A stretch of 64,000 nucleotides of DNA from Adineta steineri (Eukaryota > Rotifera > Eurotatoria > Adinetida > Adinetidae): positions 155,213 through 219,212 of the forward strand of contig CAJNOI010000152.1 of assembly GCA_905250115.1 (NCBI GenBank), given 5' to 3'. Each line of letters opens with the position of its first letter. Position 1 is the first letter of the stretch. A program made the translations under genes and the position numbers. Below are positions 45,805 through 57,306 of the stretch, piece after piece. The notes beneath the pieces were generated by a model. It was not told the origin of the DNA. It was given only the letters and a program-made list of their open reading frames with translations, and made no database searches.

Positions 45805-47147
45805 ACATGTATTGAATAAGATGAGAGAAAAGATTAAAGTTATTCAAAATTTAGCTTCTAAAAATTTCTCACGGGGAACAGTTGCCATCTCTTACTTCAA
45901 GCTGGTGCATCCATGGTGGTTTTTATGATAAAACCTACGCCGCACGTGGTCTTACCGGTATTTATCAGCAAGATGTAAGAAGAGCGAAAAAAGACAAAAA
46001 ATATCATTGGTAGAAGAGAAAGTATTTGAATATTTGTTTATAAGACAGGTGAGACTTAGTAACGTATATTTTGTCATAAAGATGTCTGTGTGAATGAGAG
46101 CGTAGATAGATGATTAAAACAATAAGTGTGCACTTACATCCACATCCCCACCCTTTTTTTTTTAGTATTGTTTTACTCTAAATAATTCTATCAATTTTCA
46201 AGTAATATAAAATTCATTATTTCAATCAGGATATACAGTTCTACTTTCATTTTTTGCTGCAACACATCGAGGTCTACGCGAGAACATTTTTTTTGTTTTT
46301 CGAGCGTTTTTTCATAAAATTATATAGAAATAACCTTGATAATCACGATTAATCGTCAGATTTTCAGTGATTTTGAGGACATGGGTGTATATAATCATTG
46401 AATAAACATAAAAGAAATTGAAAAAAAAATTTTTAAGCTATTTACATTTTATTTGTCAAGCGAATTAATTTATCGCGATAATTTCAATGTTATTTATTTC
46501 ATACATTAGTTAAAAAAATCGCAATTAGTTATTTTAGATTATTATTCAATTCTTTTCTATTATGTATTTGAAAAATTGTTTACCCTATTAATTTATTCTT
46601 ATTTTTATAATAGATTTCGTTCATGTAGAATGATGTCATAATTAGATTTCTTTTAAATAAAATATTGATTGACTGAAATATATAACAGTCGATTCTTAAG
46701 TTAACAGTAAAGGATAAATTGAAAAGCGTATAATCGCCTAATCTATTAATAGAAAGAAGGACACAAAACAGTAGTTTACCATCAATTAATTAAACGATTT
46801 ATGTTTTATATTTTATCCTATTTTTTTCAAGGACAACAGTAAAAAAAAGAAATATGCGTATATTTTGTTGAATATTATTGATGCAAGAAATATTTCAGAG
46901 TCACGTTGGAATGAATATGTTCTTGCCATACAGGTGAAAAAAATATTAAATCATGAGAAAAAAATGGTAACCCACCTCTTTTTTATTAATACGTAAAAAA
47001 ATAAGTCATTAGTGAAAGAAAAAAATTTCTTATACTGTAAAGATATGGTTCTTACTTTTTCTTCCTTTATAATTATAGGAGAAAGACATTATTCATAAGA
47101 ATATAATAGCGTTCGAAACAATTTTTTCGTACAATATTATAAAAAAA
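45805..47147. other. AT-rich intergenic region
   Basis: No exon, RNA gene or mobile element recognised, apart from a weak telomere-like repeat at 46120-46154. Confidence 0.5.
46120..46154. repeat. Degenerate telomere-like half element
   Basis: CTTACATCCACATCCCCACC, right-type half in the gene-free 46-kb stretch. Confidence 0.4.
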
Positions 47148-48480
47148 ATGTATATACTGGTTAATGTCAGTATTGTATTGATATTTCTGGGTTTTCTTAT
47201 TATTGATTCAGGTGAGTTTAGTTGTTTCATTTATATAAGATAAAAAAAAAAGATTTCTATTTTTATTCATTAATTAATCGATTTCAATTTGTCTGTTTTT
47301 TTCAGTTATATGTAATGGTCTTTTTTATTTACAAAGAATTCCATCATCTTGTGTTGAAACTACAATAAATAGTACAACAAATAATAATCTTACTAGTAAT
47401 TGTTTTATCTTTGATTGGCAACAGATATCAAATTTTACTGCTAATTATACCACATATATTAATCCTGATACAAATCAAACATATTATGTTTATATTGGTG
47501 CATTAACTGTTTTAGGTACAATTGATAATTATGATTTAGATTATTATTGTCCACCCACAGGTTATAATGGTGTCGGTCCTGGATGTACAGTTCAAATAGA
47601 TACACAATTAGTAATATTGTATGTTAATACTATAGATCAAAAAATATATGCAATTGATGTTATACTTTCTGGAACTCCTTTTCCTTCTCTAAGCAATTTA
47701 ACTAATAATCAACCTCCATTTGGTAAAGCTCGACATATATTTAGTAGTGGAATTGCAATGCAATCTACTGGATATCTCAAAATCTGTAAAAGTAATACCA
47801 GTACTCAATGTCCTTTTGCAAGTACTAATACGTATATATTACCGAATCCATTACCCAGTAATACTGGATATGGTATTTTTGGTATTCAAGCGAACAGTCT
47901 TGTGACGGATTCTGTGTGGATTGCGGATGATATTAGAAAATTAATTATTCTTTCTTATGGTACGGCTTATTATTACTTTAATGCTAGTGGATTTTTTATA
48001 TATCAATATGACACAAACGCATGTGCATGGATGCCTTCATGTAACTATCAATGTGAAGCTTATAATTACAATTCACGATTCTTAGATTATGCTGGTGTAT
48101 GGATTATTACAAAGAAATGGGGTATTGCTTCTATGAAACCTGTAGCTGTACAAGCTTGGATTGGAAACGCAATTGATGCAGCTGGCGTTTTTCCTGTTAT
48201 AGTGTATATTGATAATGCAACTGGTCATTATATAGGTTTAGACAAACTTGATACAGTTATAGGTGCTAAAATGGGTGCTACATATTGGTATCTTATACAT
48301 GACGCTACAGTACCATTGACTAGTATTGCAACATATCGTCCTAGTGTTGTTGATGTTGGTTGTGTTAGCAAATTAAGCGATTGGGCTGGTACGATGTCTA
48401 GTTGTGCAACATTTTTTAAATTAAACAATATTCAAATTATAATTACCTTATTAATTTTAACATATATATGTATGTTATAA
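47148..48480 (+). CDS. Secreted or lipid-anchored surface protein, unknown family
   Basis: Exon 1 47148-47211 encodes a signal peptide (MYILVNVSIVLIFLGFLIID); after a 94-bp intron (GTGAGT...TTCAG) exon 2 47306-48480 continues in frame; about 412 aa. The mature protein is rich in Asn, Tyr and N-glycosylation sites and has paired cysteines (ACAWMPSCNYQCEAYN, DVGCVSKLSDWAGTMSSC). It ends in a hydrophobic stretch (IQIIITLLILTYICML) with no cytosolic tail, which suggests a GPI anchor. No family recognised. Confidence 0.8.
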
Positions 48481-49073
48481 AATCAACGCTTCCTCAAAGA
48501 TTATAAGACAATTAAATTCAAATGAGAACTCTTGATTTATTTTTTTTACTACTTATTATTGAATATCAAAATACTTTTTTTTTTCATTAATCTTCTTTTT
48601 TATTGAGTGTGAAACAAATGACACGAATATATATATATATATATATATGTATAAATAGTGTCAGTATATTTTATTTCAAATTATTTTAATCATAAAACCC
48701 TCGAATAAATCTATTTAATAAATCAAACGAAAACAATTCTAACTTCTGCATAAAAACATTGTCTTAAGAATTTGTGAAATCTATTATTAATTTAAACATC
48801 TATTGAATAATTTCAAAGGCTACAAAATTTGGAAATCATAGAATATTATCGTACTTCTTAAAAGTTCTATTAGGTTTTTCACTGAATTTCTTTTAAAAAT
48901 AAAATATAAGAACTTTACAGTTCGTTCTTATAAAAATATTTTTCAGAGTTAATCTAAATAATACCAAGGCATTTCAATCGTTGAAGTTTTCCTTCAAAGT
49001 ATAATTAAGAACCATTTAATCTATAAACAAAATTCTACCATTAGTGATGTTATCATTCTGCAGTATCATCTTG
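48481..49073. other. Intergenic region with a TA microsatellite
   Basis: No gene seen; a (TA) run of about 24 bases lies near 48626-48650. Confidence 0.6.
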
Positions 49074-49080
49074 AAGGTGA

Positions 49081-50163
49081 GTGTCGGTGTGGATGAAAAT
49101 GTGGAGGTCCATTATTTATCTAAATCAACATTCACCGATTGAGGGTGTGGGTGTGGGTGTGGGTAGTGAATTACAATGCATCACTATACCTACACCCACA
49201 CCCTCAAGTTTACTCCGATCACTTGATAGAAAATTTGAAATTCAAGTACGACTCGCTCAGTTAGTCAATGCATCAGGAAGTTCTACTTCGACATCGACGA
49301 CAGAGAGTGGAACAGTGATTTCTGCATTCGTTATTCAAAATGAAGATCAACCACGTGTGCAATTTGAACTCTTTCCAAAATTACGACAACTAGAAATGCG
49401 AGTTGACGGCAAACTATTAGAATTTACACCACTTTCAGAGCCAGATGAATTATTATCTTCTTCATTGATCTATTCTGATGATCATCAATTGATTCTTCGA
49501 CAAAGAGATGCAAATAGTTACAGTATTTCTTATGGTGAAAGTGGACTTCAATTTATTGTATATCTTCGACCTCAATTTGATTTTCTTGATTTCGTTTCTA
49601 TTATACCAAGTACATTCAAAGATAAGAAAAAATTTCAAGGTATGCTTGGTGGTTTCGATGGTCTTGCATACGCGACTGGAACAAATGTATCAACTAGTTT
49701 AAATGATGATCAAGCATTATTTACTTACGGTGAATCATGGCGTAGGACAAGTGATTCATCACTTTTCTATTATCGTTTTCAGGATAGTCATGCTGAACAT
49801 CAAGATTTAAACTATCGTCCTATGTTTAAACAAGATCTTTTTCAAAAATATGCGAATACCGATCGATACCATATGGCAGAAGAAATTTGTCGTAATATGA
49901 CTCATGAACAACAATGTATGTTTGATGTTTTAATTACGAACGATGCTACCATGGGACAAATGCATGAAAAATATGAAATGAATATTCAAATATTAGACGA
50001 ATATATTGAATTAGTAACAATCGATATTGAAAATAGTGAACTTACAACAAGTACATCTAACAGTGAAATCACACCAAAACCACAAAATAGTGCTGTGAAA
50101 TATTTTACAAACGAAATCTGGAAGATTACTCTCTTCCTACTGGCTGTCATCTATTACTATTGA
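49081..50163 (+). pseudogene. Truncated vWFD/mucin-type protein fused to a telomere-like repeat
   Basis: From about 49207 the frame encodes the C-terminal part of a von Willebrand type D-like region: a beta-rich stretch, QGMLGGFDG (the GxxGxxNG-like loop of vWFD), then a SLFYYRFQDSHAEHQDLNYRPMF stretch like that of SUSD2/MUC4-type proteins, and a hydrophobic C-terminus (KITLFLLAVIYYY) fitting a GPI signal. Upstream, the frame passes through the repeat GVGVGVGS, which is just the TGTGGG-type element at 49142-49206, and no signal peptide or N-terminal domains exist. I read it as a gene whose 5' part was lost at the element. Transcription from the new 5' end is possible. Confidence 0.65.
49139..49207. 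repeat. Telomere-like foldback element, best copy
   Basis: ATTGAGGGTGTGGGTGTGGG on the left and CTACACCCACACCCTCAAG on the right: both ends nearly complete and mutually inverted, loop about 30 bp. A further half (GGTGAGTGTCGGTGTGGATG) precedes it at 49077. It abuts the vWFD fragment. Confidence 0.85.
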
Positions 50164-50763
50164 TAAAAAAAACATTTGATTTTGACATTTCTATGAGACA
50201 AAAATGTTTTTTTAATTTTATTTTTAATTTTTTCTGTATGAAAACAATTCATTTAAAATAAACATGAGTAGTATAGTAATTTTAATGAATAATATCCTGA
50301 TATTTCTGCAGCACGTATTATACACGTTAATATGCTTCTATCAAACATCAAGTAGATTATATACTAATCATAATTGGTATTCTTTTTTTCTGTGAATAAT
50401 ATTAGTACCATTATTATTTTTATTGCGTTCGTTTTATATCAATCCTCATAGAGATAAGAATCATAGCGCATTTATTTATTTCACTGACTAACTGAATCAA
50501 ATCTTGACTCATTAAGAACATATCGTTTTATTTTTTCTTATACTTTATTCTTTTCTCTTCGTTATTTTCGTCGACAATATTCTTGCACAACTTTATTGCG
50601 TTCGCTGATCACACGTCTTTTCACCGAGCGTCATTCTTTATTTTTCGTCATTAAATCATGCATACATTCTGTTTCTCTTGCTACTATATAATACCCATTC
50701 TTTCATACCATATTTTTTTCTTTATTCATTTTGCAATACACACATATTTTTTAAACTACTACG
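50164..50763. other. Intergenic region and probable promoter of the EEP gene
   Basis: AT-rich, no exon recognised. CTACTATATAATACCC near 50681 is a TATA-like box about 75 bp before the ATG of the next gene. Confidence 0.45.
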
Positions 50764-51765
50764 ATGGCCGTTCGCATTGTGTCATACAATATTTTAGTAC
50801 CTATTTTGGCTAATCGACCTGATCATTACACCAAATGTCAACCTGAATTTCTTCAAACTGAACATCGCTGGAACTTAATTCAATCTCAATTAGAACAAGA
50901 AATTGTTCAGCATAAAAATACGATTATTTGCATACAAGAACTATCTCTTCCTATTTTACCTAAACTTGAATTATTTTTTCGTCGATTAAATTATACATTC
51001 TTTCAAAATTTATACGAAGAACAATGCAAAGATTATATGGGTATAGGTATAGCAATTCCTATTTCGATGCAACTCAACTCTATTTCTATTATCAAAATTG
51101 GTGATCATATAAGATCATTTAGTAAGTTGCACAACAAAGAAACAAATCTGTTTACATGGGGATGGAATATATATCAGTCTGCTATAAGTAAATTCATACA
51201 ACCTATATCGGATCCTTGGGAAATTGCTATGACTAGACGCAATACACTGATTTTTTTACAAGTTGTAATCGATGGTAAAGTATTGTGTGTTGGCTGTTAT
51301 CATATGCCTTGTCGTTACAAAGAACCTGATGTGATGGCTATTCATTCTTCGATAGTAAAAGATTTAATGTTTGAATTGTCAACTGGAAAAGATTTTATTC
51401 TTGCTGGCGATTTCAATCTGAAACCATGCGATATTTGTTATCGTGCTTTAACCGAAAAAGATTATGCCGATTGTATTTTACCAAAATCTGATATTTATGA
51501 AATTTCATATCAACGAAATGCTGGCCAAGTATTGAAGAGTGCCTATCGAGAAAAGAATGGAGTTGAACCTATTTATACAGATTTTTCACATACACCACAC
51601 TCACCAAACTTTTGTGAAACACTTGATTATATTTTTTTTAATGGTCGTCTTGCAGTGAAAGATATATTAGAGCTGCCAGATCATCCTACAAGTGAATCTT
51701 ACCCAGATCAAACACATCCTTCCGATCATTTGATGATCGCAGCAACTTTCGAACTATTATCATAA
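50764..51765 (+). CDS. Endonuclease/exonuclease/phosphatase (EEP) family enzyme, CCR4/nocturnin-like
   Basis: Single exon, 333 aa. The family signature residues are present in order: VSYNIL at the start, IICIQEL (catalytic Glu), FILAGDFNLKP (Asp and Asn), LDYIFF, and HPSDHLMI at the end (catalytic Asp-His). No signal peptide. Members close to CCR4, nocturnin and angel cleave poly(A) or related phosphodiester bonds; the precise substrate cannot be fixed, and 2'-phosphodiesterase-like use is an alternative. The first 30 residues (LVPILANRPDHYTKC) resemble the CCR4-type insert. Confidence 0.85.
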   Translation: MAVRIVSYNILVPILANRPDHYTKCQPEFLQTEHRWNLIQSQLEQEIVQHKNTIICIQELSLPILPKLELFFRRLNYTFFQNLYEEQCKDYMGIGIAIPISMQLNSISIIKIGDHIRSFSKLHNKETNLFTWGWNIYQSAISKFIQPISDPWEIAMTRRNTLIFLQVVIDGKVLCVGCYHMPCRYKEPDVMAIHSSIVKDLMFELSTGKDFILAGDFNLKPCDICYRALTEKDYADCILPKSDIYEISYQRNAGQVLKSAYREKNGVEPIYTDFSHTPHSPNFCETLDYIFFNGRLAVKDILELPDHPTSESYPDQTHPSDHLMIAATFELLS

Positions 51766-51959
51766 TCTTGAAAAAAAATATTTTATTCTCATTGAATTTC
51801 TTCCGAATCATTTTCGTTTTCAAAAAATAAATTCTTAATAGATATTCATCGAAATGTTGATTTAAACGTCAAAGTATTATATTTATAAAATTAGTTGTTA
51901 TTACTTAACAACATCGACACTTGAATTGATTGGATCAGGTGAAGCAACATAGGATAATA

Positions 51960-52336
51960 TTCATATTGATGATTTAGTTGATGCGTATCTTATTCTTTTC
52001 AATGAACTTCTTGTTGCTTGTAAATCTGATGTGAAATCTGATTCGTATTTAACAACAGAACCTGAAGGATATCCTTTTGTTGAAAATGGAAGAAATTCTT
52101 GACAAAAATGTTGGACAAAAACTATTGAAATTTTACATAAGAAAGGGCTCATACAATTATCAAAAATATTTCTGATAATGAAACAAATCAGCTTTTTCCT
52201 GACTTATTTGCTACAAAATCGAAGGCTACAGCACAATGACTACGAAAATTAGGATGGAAACCATATCGCCCTAGCCTTCTTAACACAATGGAACAAAAAA
52301 TTGAGGAGATATATGAAGATTTTTTTATAAAAAAAA
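51960..52336 (+). pseudogene. NAD(P)-dependent epimerase/dehydratase remnant
   Basis: The frame reads IHIDDLVDAYLILFNELL, then an EPEGYPFVENG segment, a TGA, then WTKTIEILHKKGLI; after a one-frame shift it resumes with NQLFPDLFATKSKATAQ, a second stop (TGA), then LRKLGWKPYRPSLL and a helical end. This is the C-terminal third of a short-chain epimerase of the type with HVDD-L and KLGW motifs. Two stops and one frameshift make it dead. The form is, from memory, most like fungal proteins. Confidence 0.7.
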
Positions 52337-52779
52337 AAAGCGAGATTAAGACTGTCGTTTATATAGCAATAAATGAACTTTAATCAGCAAAACCGTATTG
52401 GTCTATACTGGGATAAGTAGATGTTGGACTACAATAATAACTATATCATCATCGCAATAAAGTGAACACGTAGTTGTAATAACAGATGAACTAAAACTAC
52501 CAGTACAAGTAGTAGTAGTCGTCAATGCTATATTTTCATTAAACTACTTCTATCCAACTATACCATAATACTTCTCGTTTAGTCATGACAAGATCCGTAT
52601 CCCTAAGCTCACGTTTGCAAAAGAATTTTTCCGAATTAATCAAAATAAACGATTTTTCTTGTACTTCTAAATATCATATTCCTAACTGTTGATATAGATT
52701 ATATACATGTTTTATTTATACAGAAAACAATCTATTTTTACAACTGATAAATTTTTTTTTAATAGTTATTTTTCGTTGT

Positions 52780-53197
52780 TCAAGCTCCAACACGAGAGAA
52801 GCAATGTAGACGATGATTGAGAGTCATTTGACAGAAAAAACGATATCTAAACCATGTCTAAAGATGAATATTGAACAATAATATAAAAAACAGAATATTT
52901 TCTTACTCGAACATATGTAGGCGATATATTCAAAGACGTCGCAATACTGTATATAATATCCCATCCAGGATTTTTGTGCTGTTTAAAAACTAAATAGCAA
53001 ATTGTTAAGAATTCAGACTTTTAAAAATATTTTACCTTCTTCAAATATGAGTATTTGTTCTTGTGTTAACACTTCTATAACCCATGAATCACGTTGAATT
53101 GCTTAATAATGAACAAAACAAAAAATATGCACTTTTATAAATATTCTCATTTATCCTTACCTTGTTGAAGTATTAAATAATTCTCACTCATTTCCAT
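52780..53197 (-). CDS. Small divergent homeodomain protein
   Basis: Four tiny exons (53161-53197, 53036-53101, 52907-52989, 52780-52857) join in frame through GT-AG introns of 59, 46 and 49 bp to an 87-aa protein. Residues about 22-67 (from LTQEQILIFEEVF to YVRTWFRYR) align without gaps to helices 1-3 of a homeodomain: F/L16-like and W48, F49 and R52 equivalents are kept. The nearly invariant Asn51 is Tyr, and position 53 is Phe. No N-terminal basic arm. It is too short for other domains and reached by no long ORF. It may be a degenerate factor that no longer reads DNA in the normal way. Confidence 0.65.
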
Positions 53198-53533
53198 TGT
53201 ACGGGACTAAACTCGATATTAACAAACAATAATACTTGTAATTTAATTCAGACATAAACAGATTGTCGTATATATATATATCTGAATAGCAGAGAGAACA
53301 ATAGGGGACTAGACTGTCTATGATAATCAGTCTAATTACTTCTTTAAAAGAAAGACGACCTAGTCTTCATCGCCCGCAAAAGTAGTGGACTAGAAACATG
53401 ATAATAACGACAAGTATTTTCGGCTTTTTTTGATAAAATTAATTGAGTGATTATCTTAAATTGTATGACAGATATAATGTTTTTATTGAAGTTAGTGACA
53501 TACCAGCTAAAATAAAAAAAAATGAATTTTTAC

Positions 53534-53733
53534 TTGATTTTCTTTTCCTTGAAAACTAATTTGATTGTCTGCAAAACTTAATCTCAAGAGTATCTTTAAG
53601 AAGAATTCATAAAAACATAAAATGATTGACGAAAAGGGAAATTTACCTGATTGATCTGTAAAGCATTGGATAAATGTTGAGCACCTTCATTAGTAATAAA
53701 ATTACAATCAAGAACGAATATTAATAATGTATT
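53534..53733 (-). pseudogene. LRR (ribonuclease-inhibitor-type) gene fragment
   Basis: Two exon-like pieces on the minus strand, 53647-53733 (LDCNFITNEGAQHLSNALQ) and 53534-53593 (LLRLSFADNQISFQGKENQ), separated by a 53-bp GT-AG intron, are typical ribonuclease-inhibitor-like leucine-rich repeats. Upstream coding is cut off exactly at the telomere-like element 53735-53780. No start or continuation was found, so it is a remnant. Confidence 0.6.
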
Positions 53734-53734
53734 T

Positions 53735-53780
53735 AGGGCGAGGATGTGTGCTCTTCCGTCACACCCACGCCCTCAAAAAT
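53735..53780. repeat. Telomere-like foldback element at an LRR breakpoint
   Basis: AGGGCGAGGATGTGTG and CACACCCACGCCCTCAA, loop about 10 bp. Confidence 0.7.
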
Positions 53781-54021
53781 ATTTCATTTTCATTGCTACT
53801 AATACCATTTAAATAAATCTATATTTAAACATGTGCTTCGTATTAAATTTCATGTTACTTTCGTTATAGTGAAATATGAGTATACCTCATCTTATCTGCA
53901 TACTCTCACTCATGAAATTTTTTATCATTTATATGCACACCTAGCGAAATAATAGTTTGTTAAAGGAATGATAAAACATACTTCGTCTTCTTCACAAGTC
54001 AATAAAAAAATTACATATAAC

Positions 54022-54189
54022 ATGCATTCTTGGTTTACACTACTCGTGTTGATCAGCTTTTCGTTTGCTGTATCTTTTCATTTGAACGATCATGATATAT
54101 CTGAAAAATTAACTGAAGTGGATCTAAATCGTCCTCGCTTCGGCGAAGTAAACAATCCAAATGTGGGTGTGGGTGTGGGTGTGTGTTGA
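54022..54189 (+). pseudogene. Secreted-protein ORF cut off by a TGTGGG tract
   Basis: From the ATG at 54022 the frame gives a good signal peptide (MHSWFTLLVLISFSFAVSF) and about 27 further residues (HLNDHDISEKLTEVDLNRP...) before running into (TGTGGG)n, which translates as VGVGVGVC and stops. A longer frame from 53968 exists. The mature part is probably truncated. No family recognised. Confidence 0.5.
54161..54187. repeat. TGTGGG tandem tract
   Basis: Three to four exact TGTGGG units in a row (ATGTGGGTGTGGGTGTGGG then TGTGTG), the purest run seen; no right half. It ends the small secreted ORF. Confidence 0.8.
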
Positions 54190-54770
54190 TAGAATCATAA
54201 AAAATTAAAAACAAGAAGCAACGATGATTTATAAAAGAGTCACCTTCTGATAAAGTCTTCAGTGTCATGTGATTCATCTACAACTTTTTATTTTAAATTT
54301 TATTATTTGTTACTATTGATTTTTTCCTTTTCACCTATTCACAGTTATTGTTTATTCGTTTGATAAAAGAATAAGATTGCGTTGCCACTGTATGAAAATG
54401 CGACAGTAGTAGGTGAGTAAACGACAGTTAAAGAGTAAGATGTTTATTTTATAAAATAAAATAAAACACGAGGAAGAACAGAACACGATGAAAAATCCAC
54501 ATAACTTTATTGTAAGATTATTAATTTCAAAATACATAAAAAAATAGGGACTAATATATTCCTATTACCGCTCATTTAAATTATGTCATGTTCGAAGTGT
54601 GCCTTGTTGAGAATACACACATCCTTTACATCTTTAATAATTAACATAAGTAAATAGCAATGATTTTATTTTATTATATTTATACGAAATTCGTCAAGAT
54701 TATAAAAAAATTTTCTATGTTATGTTTCATTTTTAGCAAGAATATGATATATGTGTTTTTTTCATGACGA

Positions 54771-55428
54771 TTATGAAGATGAACTAGGTAGTTTGGCCAT
54801 TGCAGCAGTGAGTTTACTTGTAATCTCACTAATGACGGATTTCCAAATTTTTTCTTCAGTTGAGCTCAATTTGGTGGTTGTATCTTTTGTCGTATTTGTT
54901 GCAAGATTGTCACCATAAGTCTATGAAAAGAAAATTTATTTTTTTTGATTTTAGTTGTTGCAGAAATATGAAAAGAAGAAGTATGTAGTTACCTTAATAT
55001 ATTCGGCTTTAACGCCAAGTTTACTGAGATCAGTTGCTTTTTTCTGTACTGTTGACTCAAGATTACTATCTGAAGTTTTAACAATATCCATATAGTGACT
55101 TAAAAGCTTATCACTAGCCGCTTGCACTTCTTTTGTATCAGCCAATGGCGTATCAGTCGGTGTAGTTTCGGGTACTTTAAAGATCTTTTTTGATTCTGGA
55201 TATTTATTGAGAACGCTAAAAAATATATTCATAAGAATAATTTCTAATAATATATCAACAAAAAAGAGATATGACTTACCTTGCAAATGCGTTTTTGCTC
55301 ATTGTCTTGACTGTATCAGTATTGAGTAAATTTTCTGTTAATTTCTCCTTGAGAGATGAACCTGAAGAGCTTCCACCAGTTGCAGTTGATTCCACACTAT
55401 CCAGTACCTTTGACTCAGAACAACCCAT
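54771..55428 (-). CDS. Globin-like protein with N-terminal acylation motif
   Basis: Exons 55280-55428, 54993-55215 and 54771-54920 join in frame (173 aa). It starts MGCSES, a myristoylation/palmitoylation motif, then a Ser-rich linker. The globin-type order is recognisable: FASVLNKYPESKKIFKVP (B-C-CD region with the usual YPE.K..F), a helix with ASDKLLSHYMDIV (E), KKATDLSKLGVKAEYIKTYGDNL (F-FG-G) and a final helix EEKIWKSVISEITSKL (H). The position before xxxGV where the proximal His (F8) should be appears to be Leu, so haem binding is doubtful. Probably membrane-tethered. Confidence 0.6.
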
Positions 55429-55439
55429 GATCACTAATA

Positions 55440-56030
55440 TTGTTTTTTATTGAGAGTAAAAAATGAACAGACTACGATTCTCGATTTTGTCTAATAACGA
55501 CAGTTATTTTTCTGACGTTTATATATATTGATGAATATTTTTTTTTCTCTATTCTCAAGAGCGCAGAGGAGAGTAAAAAGAAATATAAGAAAACGAACGA
55601 GTCGTAGTGAACACACGTCATAAATCACTTAAAATTGTAGACGGCATCAGTAGAAAAGAAACAATATTACTTAATACGTAGAGCTGTTTAGCGAGAGAAA
55701 AATTCAGTTACTAACAACAATAAAAAAAATCTTTTTTTTTTTTGAAATATTTTTCTACTTATTATTTTAATAATAAAAATGCAACAGTTTTTTCTAAGCA
55801 TGATGCAAATGTACAGTTTTTGTTTGTGGTTGTTAAGTAGATGAATGCATCGAATGCAATTCTCTGTTTAACTGTGACGCACATACTTATAATATTTTCA
55901 TTTTCTCTACGTCAGAGATGTGAATAAAATAGATTTAACAGAATCCAACATTGATTATCAGAACAAAATATTAGAAAATAATTGTAGGCGTTCATTTATT
56001 TTATAAATTTTGAAGAATATCAATAAGATT
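55440..56030. other. Intergenic region
   Basis: Nothing beyond AT-rich sequence was recognised. Confidence 0.4.
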
Positions 56031-56033
56031 TGA

Positions 56034-57306
56034 TCAATTCTCAAAACAACTAAAGAGTGACATTTGAATATCTTCTGTTTTCCCACGAGTTCTTATTGAT
56101 ATATCATTATGAGGAGAAACATCTGCATTAGTCAGAACAATTATGCCAATAGTCCCTTGTTCGTTAATCAGCATGGAATGTCTTGCGCCAGGCATTGATC
56201 CACCGTGACCAATGTATCGCTGGCGATTTCTTAACTTTCGCCAGTTCCAAATCAAGCCAAAACTAAGTATTGGTGGATTTGAATTGTCATATGGAACGAC
56301 ACCATCCACTACTTTTCGCATTTCGGCAATTGAGCGAGGATGTAACAAAGAAGATCCATTGTTCATAAACATTCGAAGAAATTTGGAAAGGGATTGAGCT
56401 GACATTCGTAAAAGACCAGCTGGATAAATACTCATACTATAGAATGGAATATAAAGCCAATCAAGCAAAGGATTCTAAATTAAAAAAAAAACAATTTGTA
56501 ATTATTCTGTTTTTTTATACTTTTGTAATATTCAGTTGTGGTAATGCTTGATTCCATGCTTCGAGATATGACGTATTGAATGCATATTGTTTAACTAATT
56601 CTTCTTTATCTTCAATATCAGACAGACGAAAGCCAACTTTTTTTACGTTAATACCTAATGGTATCAATATATTTTCCTTGACATATAATTCATACGGCAT
56701 TTGTGTGACACGTTCAATAACTAATCCGGCAAGTGACGCACCAACATTTGAGTAAAGTGTTACAGTACCTGGTGGTTTAGGTAACCAGTTTGATGTATTG
56801 TGACTTAGGTATGTAAAACAAGCATCAGCCAATGACATTTGCATGAACGCATCGTCTTCATATTGCATAAAAGTAAGATCTGTTTCTTCATTGATACCGA
56901 TGGATGCTGAATGAGAGAGAAGTTGACGAAGAGTAATCGCATGAGAAGGATATTGTGGATGAGAGATACGTTGATTGGGTGATGATAAATACTGATTGAT
57001 ATCTGTATCAAGATCGAGTCGATTCAATTCAACTAGTTGCATGACTGCTACAGCAATAAATGTTTTCGAGATTGAACCAAGAACAAAAACTGATTTGTTC
57101 ACATCCATCATTTGCATTGGAAAAAAAGATTGATGACCAAATGCTTCTTGATAGAGAATATCGGTAGTATTGACTACAATAATTGCTGCACCTGGGATAT
57201 GAGCATCGATAAGTGATTGTTTGATGAATGATCGAGATGGACATGTTCTGGCAGAAGCATATCGAACGAGAACAATTACAACCGATAACAACAACAAGCG
57301 TAACAT
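56034..57306 (-). CDS. Secreted beta-lactamase-like serine hydrolase (class C/LACTB type)
   Basis: Exons 56521-57306 and 56034-56474 joined over a 46-bp intron; about 409 aa. A signal peptide (MLRLLLLSVVIVLVRYASA) precedes the serine-hydrolase fold: SISK as the catalytic SxxK, YSN as the YxN motif (YSNVGASLAG) and HGG near the C-terminus (YIGHGGSMPG) in place of KTG. The set is complete, so activity is likely. Relatives include bacterial class C beta-lactamases, esterases and D-amino-acid peptidases and animal LACTB; the substrate is unknown. Secretion and multiple Asn-glycosylation sites suggest an extracellular role. Confidence 0.9.
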
